The translations under genes were made by a program, and so were the position numbers. Below, piece by piece: positions 7,153 through 11,889 of a stretch of 11,889 nucleotides of DNA. This stretch comes from Candidatus Kuenenia stuttgartensis (lineage in GTDB: Bacteria > Bacteroidota > Bacteroidia > Chitinophagales > Chitinophagaceae), in contig CALQJH020000026.1 in NCBI GenBank assembly GCA_943330835.2, positions 1 through 11,889 of the forward strand, given 5' to 3'. Below the pieces are notes generated by a model, which was given only the letters and a program-made list of their open reading frames with translations, did no database searches and was not told where the DNA came from. The stretch's first letter is position 1, and every line of letters starts with the position of its first letter.

Positions 7153-7986
7153 CTAAAATTTAAGCTTTAAAAAGAAGCGATTAAAATATCCTAAATTATA
7201 TTTCAATAGCAAATCAGCAATTTTATTTTTTCGATATAAAAGCTTAAATGATCCCCATTTATTATGAAGTTTCAAAAAATCTTTAAAATAATTTTCGTTG
7301 TAATAGAGATAATGAAATCGCTCCTCTTGCAAATAATCTGGAATATTATACTTTTTTATAAATGCTTCATTCAGAATTGATTCCGTTTTAGGTTTCGATT
7401 TTTTCTCTAAATGTTCGACATAAGAATTAAAAACTAGTGCGTGTTTTATATTGTAATATTTTAAAGTCATTCCGTAATCATTATCAGCGTAATAAAAGCT
7501 AAATGTTTCATCTAATATGCCAATCTTTTTAAAAATATTTGGTCGAACTACAATACACCAGCCCTTGATCTGCTGCATTACTTTGTAACCAATTTGAAAC
7601 TCAATTTGTTGTGACTTTGTGTTTATGTTTCCGTTCGGACTAAAAGAGAGGATTTTCGGATGAAGATTTGCAATTTTTAAAATTTCAGAAAGCCAATTCT
7701 GATGAAAAATTAGATCATTATTGCACAGCGCAATAAAGTCACCTGTGGCATGTTGAATTCCGATATTTAAAAATCTATGAAAATTAAATTGCTCTTGCGG
7801 AATAATTACCTTCACAAAATCGGGATAAATAAAAGTAGATTCGTAATACGTCTTATTGGATTCGACAATGATGATCTCGAATTCTACGTCTGGTTCTGAC
7901 TCCAAAGCAGATTGAAAACATTTGGTGGTCATTGCAAAAGATTCGACGGAATCTGTTCTCGCTAATAATATGGATGATACTTTCAT
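7153..7986 (-). CDS. glycosyltransferase family 2-like protein
   Basis: A 277-residue GT-A-fold protein. The N-terminus VSSILLARTDSVESF (3-17) and EIIIVESNKTYYE (37-49) correspond to the first strands and nucleotide contact, though the usual DDGS is replaced by ESN. FNIGI-like FLNIGIQHATGDFIALCNND (72-91) ends in an NND in the DxD position, as in some rhamnosyl- and related GT2 enzymes. KGWCIVVRPNIFKKIG (141-156) and LDETFSFYYADNDYGM (158-173) match the acceptor-side region with the catalytic acidic cluster (Asp168, Asp170). The C-terminal 80 residues are basic and aromatic and may bind the membrane surface. It is complete, starting at ATG 7986. It probably adds one sugar of the repeat unit; donor unknown. 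Confidence 0.82.
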   Translation of the reverse strand: MKVSSILLARTDSVESFAMTTKCFQSALESEPDVEFEIIIVESNKTYYESTFIYPDFVKVIIPQEQFNFHRFLNIGIQHATGDFIALCNNDLIFHQNWLSEILKIANLHPKILSFSPNGNINTKSQQIEFQIGYKVMQQIKGWCIVVRPNIFKKIGILDETFSFYYADNDYGMTLKYYNIKHALVFNSYVEHLEKKSKPKTESILNEAFIKKYNIPDYLQEERFHYLYYNENYFKDFLKLHNKWGSFKLLYRKNKIADLLLKYNLGYFNRFFLKLKF

Positions 7987-8139
7987 TCCCCTTTTTCAAT
8001 TTTATCTTTTCCCAACCTATTTCGATTATGTTTTAACGAAAATTAGATAAGAAATGAACTGCAATTTAAATTTTAAATTATATAGATTCTTAGTTATTCA
8101 AAAATTTTGACTTTGAAACCAATGCGCTAAAAACTATGA
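7987..8139. other. 153-bp AT-rich intergenic gap between two GT genes
   Basis: Second longest gap. It is very AT-rich, with stretches of mixed A and T near 8064-8090, and contains no open frame worth calling. A TAATTTTC on the minus strand differs by one base from the Bacteroidota -7 consensus, with a TTG 16 bases upstream; too weak to call a promoter. I see no convincing terminator hairpin or repeat. Confidence 0.5.
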
Positions 8140-8964
8140 TTATCTATTTTTATTGACTTTTGAAAATACTTTCAAATACAGTATTTTAATGATCTTTTTC
8201 ACCGACAAATTGTTGGTTAAAAACGAATCATTTATCAACATTTTTTTTGCGAAAAAATATTCTAAATCAGGTAAAGAAAGTTGATTTTTATACTTAGTTT
8301 CAATATAATTTCTAGCTGATTTTACGTCATTTTCCGAAAAAGAACGTATCATAGATTCCTTTAAAACTCTATAGTTGAAACATAGTTTTTGCAAGTAAAA
8401 AAACCGAAAGCCATTGAAGCTACAATTTAACCAAAAATCCCAATCCTCAACACCCATTTTGGGAATTTTTTCATCATAGCCTCCCAGTTTTTCCCAAACG
8501 GATTTTCTATACACAGCACAAGCATCGATGTAATTATTGGGGATAAATTTTAGCAAGCTATATTCGCCGACTATCCAATTACCCTTCTTTTCACCAAAAT
8601 AAATAGCGTTTCCGTAAACAATATCATAAAAATGGTCTTTTTCTAACACCTCTATTGCGTCGTCAAGATAGGGTGCTAGAACGGTGTTATCACTATCTAA
8701 TGGTAATATATATTTACCTTTTGCTAATTTTATTCCATTATTCCTAGCGTTTCCTAATCCTCCATTTTTTTGGTACAAAACAAAGTAACCTTTCTTTACT
8801 AACTCGCTCAGTTTTGAAATTGTCAAGCCATCAGTGGATCCATCGTCGACAATGATGATTTCAACTTCATATTTACCTTTGGCATTTTCAATACTTTCTA
8901 TCGTTTCTTGAATATACTTACCGTGATTATAACATGGAATTACTATGGATAACAAAGCACTCAT
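8140..8964 (-). CDS. glycosyltransferase family 2
   Basis: A 274-residue classical GT2 enzyme. LSIVIPCYNHGKYI (5-18) is the donor-binding start, IIVDDGSTDG (37-46) holds the nucleotide-binding aspartates, GLGNARNNGI (69-78) is the usual helix, LDSDN (89-93) is the DxD-type metal site, and GVEDWDFWL (171-179) carries the ED catalytic base motif. No transmembrane segment is visible, so it should be a cytosolic, membrane-associated inverting transferase working on a lipid-linked chain. Its start ATG lies 3 bp after the stop of the upstream methyltransferase, indicating co-transcription. Donor sugar is not predictable by eye. The C-terminal 40 residues are Lys- and Ile-rich. Confidence 0.9.
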   Translation of the reverse strand: MSALLSIVIPCYNHGKYIQETIESIENAKGKYEVEIIIVDDGSTDGLTISKLSELVKKGYFVLYQKNGGLGNARNNGIKLAKGKYILPLDSDNTVLAPYLDDAIEVLEKDHFYDIVYGNAIYFGEKKGNWIVGEYSLLKFIPNNYIDACAVYRKSVWEKLGGYDEKIPKMGVEDWDFWLNCSFNGFRFFYLQKLCFNYRVLKESMIRSFSENDVKSARNYIETKYKNQLSLPDLEYFFAKKMLINDSFLTNNLSVKKIIKILYLKVFSKVNKNR

Positions 8965-8967
8965 ATC

Positions 8968-9684
8968 TTATATTTTCTTTGCAACAACAACATAATTGAT
9001 GGTATTAATTGGATTAAAATCTTTTGAATTCAAGTAACTAAAAATCCTATTTACCAAAATATGTAGTCGTAGTTTTCGGAATATATATTTTATTCCTTTA
9101 GCAATTTTATTTGCGCTGGGATTTGAAAATCCAAATGTGTGATTAATCATTAGACCGAGTGTTGCCCAAGCGCCGCCATTCGGACGAATATCGCAAACTT
9201 CGAAACCAGATTTTTCTAAAACATATTTAAAACCGTGCTTCGTAAACCTATAGAAGTCATATGGTTCTTCGTGCAGATGCCAATAAAATGGACCTGATAG
9301 GATAAAATATCCTTCGTTTTTCAATAGTCGAAATGCCTCGTCAACCATACCTTGGTAATCTTCAAGGTGTTCTATTGTTTGTGATGAAAATATCGTGTCA
9401 AATCTTTCATTTTCGAGAGGAATTTTATTCGCGGAGCACAATACATCAACCTTATTTGCACTCGATTGAACAATATCGCAGCCTACATATTCGGTCACTT
9501 TCCCATTCATCCAAGATTCGTATGGTTTGTTTCCACAACCGATATCTAATAAACTACCGCTAGCATATTTTTCAATCGCACTACTCAACTCGTCGTGAAA
9601 AGAGGAGTAAACCAAATAATTACTATTTGAAACAGTTACTTTTACTGCCTTTTCATAGCGTCTGAGATTTTCTTCTCGCTTCAT
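8968..9684 (-). CDS. class I SAM-dependent methyltransferase
   Basis: A 238-residue methyltransferase of the Methyltransf_11 kind. SLLDIGCGNKPY (44-55) is SAM motif I, YVGCDI (66-71) is the strand-2 end, and FDTIFSSQTIEHLED (95-109) is the motif-IV/post region. FILSGPFYWHLHEE (127-140) and PYDFYRFTKHGF (141-152) are features I associate with methyltransferase-like proteins common in surface-polysaccharide loci. The substrate is unknown; a sugar hydroxyl or carboxyl of the exported glycan is the natural guess. It is separated from the upstream methyltransferase by a single base and from the downstream GT2 gene by 3 bp, so the three are surely one transcript. It is the third methyltransferase after the wzt gene. 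Confidence 0.85.
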   Translation of the reverse strand: MKREENLRRYEKAVKVTVSNSNYLVYSSFHDELSSAIEKYASGSLLDIGCGNKPYESWMNGKVTEYVGCDIVQSSANKVDVLCSANKIPLENERFDTIFSSQTIEHLEDYQGMVDEAFRLLKNEGYFILSGPFYWHLHEEPYDFYRFTKHGFKYVLEKSGFEVCDIRPNGGAWATLGLMINHTFGFSNPSANKIAKGIKYIFRKLRLHILVNRIFSYLNSKDFNPINTINYVVVAKKI

Positions 9685-9685
9685 T

Positions 9686-10426
9686 TTAGACTATTTTTTT
9701 TCTATTAAAATAATATTTCAAAATCTGAAATGGACTATTTAATATCTTTTCTAGCTTATTAATTCTTTGGCATTTATGCTTCAGTAATTCTGGATGTATA
9801 TAGGTATTTTGACAGATATTACGTTCGTTTACCAACAATTCATATCTTGAATTACTTATTTCCGACTTTTTAATAAAAATCAAAATATTCTGTCTGTACC
9901 ACCAACTAATCTTAGTATTATTCCAAATTTTATGTCTTAGAAAGTCGACACATTCATAACCGTTCTTAGAAAATAATTCAATCCAGTACTCATTATTTTG
10001 TTCGTTATAATGCAACGTTCCTTCTTGTCCGATTACGGCGGCAGAAAACAATACAATATCACTGTGGAGACAAATTGAGTTTATGAAGTTTTCAGCGTTT
10101 TTAGGAAAAATATGCTCCGCCACCTCGAGAGAGAGCGTTAAATCAAATTTTTCATTTAAATCAAATGATTTATTAAGATCATAAGGCTTAAACTTTTCTT
10201 TGTCGATAACTAGATCTTGGCTTTTTACATAATCGCCATCAATTCCAAATATTTCGCATCCATGTTCTTCGAAAACAGTCAACCATGTTCCAAGACCGCA
10301 ACCAACATCCAAAACTGATTTTGGTTTAAAGAAATCTAGAAAGAGTGGAATTATCTCTTTCGCAGAACTTATTGAATTCCGATAATGAGCATGATGAAAA
10401 TTATCACTATAGTCTTTTGGCGTCAT
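9686..10426 (-). CDS. class I SAM-dependent methyltransferase
   Basis: A 246-residue protein. SVLDVGCGLGTWL (37-49) is a textbook SAM motif I, FGIDGDY (60-66) is the strand-2 end, DLTLSLEVAEHI (95-106) is motif IV with the following helix, and ISWWYRQNILIFIKK (173-187) is the closing beta region with aromatic residues typical of sugar- or small-molecule methyltransferases in glycan loci. The last 55 residues are basic and lie outside the core fold. It starts at ATG 10426, one base after the TylF-like gene ends, and ends one base before the next methyltransferase. Its position among wzt, another two methyltransferases and GTs suggests it modifies the polysaccharide, perhaps at the chain end. 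The substrate is not evident. Confidence 0.83.
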   Translation of the reverse strand: MTPKDYSDNFHHAHYRNSISSAKEIIPLFLDFFKPKSVLDVGCGLGTWLTVFEEHGCEIFGIDGDYVKSQDLVIDKEKFKPYDLNKSFDLNEKFDLTLSLEVAEHIFPKNAENFINSICLHSDIVLFSAAVIGQEGTLHYNEQNNEYWIELFSKNGYECVDFLRHKIWNNTKISWWYRQNILIFIKKSEISNSRYELLVNERNICQNTYIHPELLKHKCQRINKLEKILNSPFQILKYYFNRKKIV

Positions 10427-10427
10427 C

Positions 10428-11126
10428 TTATTTCAGTTTTCTTCCTTGTTTTTGATTTACTATATAACAAACACCATGTTTTGTTTGAGAAATTCTTAAA
10501 GGCAAATTATTCTTTGATAGATAATCATGTACTGCTCTCGAGCATCCATCCCAAGCATAATAATCATCAATGATTATCAGCCCATTTTCAACCACCTTAG
10601 GATATAAATTCTCTAAGCAGACCCATGTAGAATCATACCAATCACCATCAAGCCTTAAGATAGCAATAGGTTCATTTATTTCAGTATTTGCCGTAGTCTT
10701 GTCAAACCATCCAGCCACAATTTCGTGGCTATCAGATTTTGCCAATTTCATCGCTTCCTCTGCAAAAGTAACCTCTGCTTTGCAATTGTCTAGTCCTACT
10801 CCATTATTATCATCCTGCCAAATTTTAGCAGCTTGACCATCTATTTCTTTGACTTCAGGTAATCCTTCAAAACTATCAAATAAAATACTTTTTCGTTTTT
10901 TATCGGAGTACTCATAAATACCAGCGATCATTCCACCTCGCCAAACGCCGCACTCAACAATGCAACCCTCTATATGACTGACACTGTTGCATAATATTAA
11001 ATTATCTATAAATACCGAGGAATCAATCATTGTAAAGCCTTTATACTTATTATAAATTGCTCTAGCTTTGTTCGTTTCGTTAATATGTTTTGATTTACTT
11101 ACAATCCGTTTTACTAGTTTTTTCAT
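10428..11126 (-). CDS. TylF/MycF-family sugar O-methyltransferase
   Basis: A 232-residue member of the TylF family, whose studied members (TylF, MycF, NovP) O-methylate sugar hydroxyls with SAM and Mg2+. IVECGVWRGG (56-65) is SAM motif I, LFDSFEGLP (82-90) is the acidic strand-2 motif, and FAEEA (121-125) precedes the middle region. LRLDGDWYDST (157-167) and IIIDDYYAWDGC (184-195) carry Asp160, Asp187 and Asp188, with the same 27-residue spacing as the metal ligands Asp191, Asp218 and Asp219 of MycF, so the site looks intact. The ATG at 11126 fits the family start. It lies 6 bp after the wzt stop and one base before the next methyltransferase. In this setting it would methylate a sugar of the glycan; whether this is each repeat or the chain end cannot be read here. 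Confidence 0.88.
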   Translation of the reverse strand: MKKLVKRIVSKSKHINETNKARAIYNKYKGFTMIDSSVFIDNLILCNSVSHIEGCIVECGVWRGGMIAGIYEYSDKKRKSILFDSFEGLPEVKEIDGQAAKIWQDDNNGVGLDNCKAEVTFAEEAMKLAKSDSHEIVAGWFDKTTANTEINEPIAILRLDGDWYDSTWVCLENLYPKVVENGLIIIDDYYAWDGCSRAVHDYLSKNNLPLRISQTKHGVCYIVNQKQGRKLK

Positions 11127-11132
11127 TGTATT

Positions 11133-11889
11133 TTAGTCATCAATTGTCCATTTTCCTTCGTCAATATATTTGCAAGCATTATTCTGCCATCCCCATTCTG
11201 GTTCCTTCTGATCAATCATTTCTACCTCGAAAGAACAACATTCAAATTCTTGAAATTTTTCTCTAGTTTTTGAGTTTGCTAGATGCATTTTTAGATAATA
11301 ACTTCCTTTATAAAGGCGAATGTTTGTGTATTCATACGTAATTTTATTAACACCCTTTTTTCTACAAATTGGGGCATCAATATCAAAAATGTACGACAAT
11401 AATACTGCTTTATTTAAATCATCAAATATTTGAATAGCAGGCGCAATATTTTCGTAATTATCTAGGGGCATATTAATTTCAAGAGAAATTATTAAGGATT
11501 TTCCATAGGCTTGAATCATGCCGCCTTCCGATGTTTTCAATTCAACCTTAGTTATAGTGGGCTTATTTATGACTGGTAATTGCTCATAAACATGCTCGCC
11601 TTTATATTGCAAAGAATATTCAGCAATAACTTTTGGTGTATAATCGTAAATTTGAAGATGACCGTTTTTCAATAAAATGCTTTTGGAAGTCAGCGTTGAA
11701 ATTGCGCTAAGGTCATGACTGACAAATAAAATTGTTCTACCTTCACCTTTACTAATATCGCCCATTTTACCGAGACATTTCTTCTGAAACTCTGCATCTC
11801 CAACCGCCAAAACTTCATCTACAATTAAGATTTCACTTTCTAAATGAGCAGCTACTGCAAAAGCCAAACGAACATACATACCACTACTG
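11133..11889 (-). CDS. wzt: polysaccharide ABC exporter ATP-binding protein (Wzt type), partial (5' end outside window)
   Basis: The frame is open to the right edge (SSGM before the first Met of the visible part), so the N-terminus with Walker A lies outside; 251 codons remain. Visible are the end of the ABC signature region SSGMYVRLAFAVAAH, Walker B ILIVDEVLAVGD (about 17-28 counted from that Met) and the H-loop in LFVSHDLSAIS (51-61). The first-strand family features, including YVRLAFAVA and DEVLAVGDAEFQKKC, are typical of the Wzt/TagH/KpsT exporters of O-antigen, teichoic acid and capsule. After the ATPase a separate beta-rich domain of about 120-140 residues follows (roughly 108-248), as in Wzt proteins where a C-terminal immunoglobulin-like domain binds the modified chain end. 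The permease (wzm) is expected just upstream, outside the window. It would energise export of the finished glycan over the inner membrane. Confidence 0.92.
   Translation of the reverse strand, partial: SSGMYVRLAFAVAAHLESEILIVDEVLAVGDAEFQKKCLGKMGDISKGEGRTILFVSHDLSAISTLTSKSILLKNGHLQIYDYTPKVIAEYSLQYKGEHVYEQLPVINKPTITKVELKTSEGGMIQAYGKSLIISLEINMPLDNYENIAPAIQIFDDLNKAVLLSYIFDIDAPICRKKGVNKITYEYTNIRLYKGSYYLKMHLANSKTREKFQEFECCSFEVEMIDQKEPEWGWQNNACKYIDEGKWTIDD

Noticed and set aside
7153..8964. Idea that the two neighbouring GT2 genes arose by recent duplication
   Set aside because: Apart from the shared GT-A plan, the motifs differ (ESN and NND against VDDGS and LDSDN) and the flanking residues do not align by eye, so they are distinct subfamilies.
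10570..10836. Plus-strand open frame of 88 codons opposite to the TylF-type gene
   Set aside because: It is antisense to the catalytic core of a strongly recognised methyltransferase and has no features of its own.

Overview
The window is one continuous stretch of a surface-polysaccharide (O-antigen or capsule type) biosynthesis locus. All thirteen genes lie on the minus strand, so transcription runs from the right edge to the left edge. The DNA is AT-rich, starts lack clear Shine-Dalgarno sequences, and the proteins are rich in Lys, Asn, Ile and Phe. This mix of glycosyltransferases with an ABC exporter suggests a Bacteroidota bacterium, most likely Flavobacterium-like. That assignment is an inference from composition, not from a marker gene.

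Layout in transcription order. (1) 11889-11133: a Wzt-type ATP-binding subunit of a polysaccharide ABC exporter, cut by the window edge, with a C-terminal carbohydrate-binding-type domain. (2) 11126-8968: three different methyltransferases packed 1-6 bp apart, a TylF/MycF-type sugar O-methyltransferase followed by two class I SAM methyltransferases. (3) 8964-4865: four glycosyltransferases, three of the GT2/GT-A type (one with a galactosyltransferase 7C-like acceptor region) and one GT4/GT-B. (4) 4762-1013: a sialic-acid (nonulosonate) module in the order neuA, small methyltransferase-like gene, neuB, neuC. (5) 965 to the left edge: a GT-B-like protein cut by the window edge.

How the genes fit together: NeuC releases ManNAc (or a related 2-epimerised sugar) from its UDP-sugar, NeuB condenses it with phosphoenolpyruvate to make the nonulosonic acid, and NeuA activates that with CTP. 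NeuB carries the segments I recall from the Neisseria meningitidis Neu5Ac synthase, so N-acetylneuraminic acid is the first guess. The GTs would assemble the repeat unit, methyltransferases would decorate or cap it, and the ABC exporter would carry the finished chain across the inner membrane.

Points of interest: a methyltransferase-like gene joined to neuA and neuB by 4-bp start/stop overlaps (possible methylated sialic acid); three methyltransferases next to a Wzt with a sugar-binding tail (possible methyl-cap recognition for export); no member of a sialyltransferase family that I can recognise, which makes the left-edge GT-B gene a candidate; and a 260-bp gap between neuB and neuC in an otherwise compact operon. 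I saw no tRNA, rRNA, CRISPR array, insertion sequence or convincing terminator.
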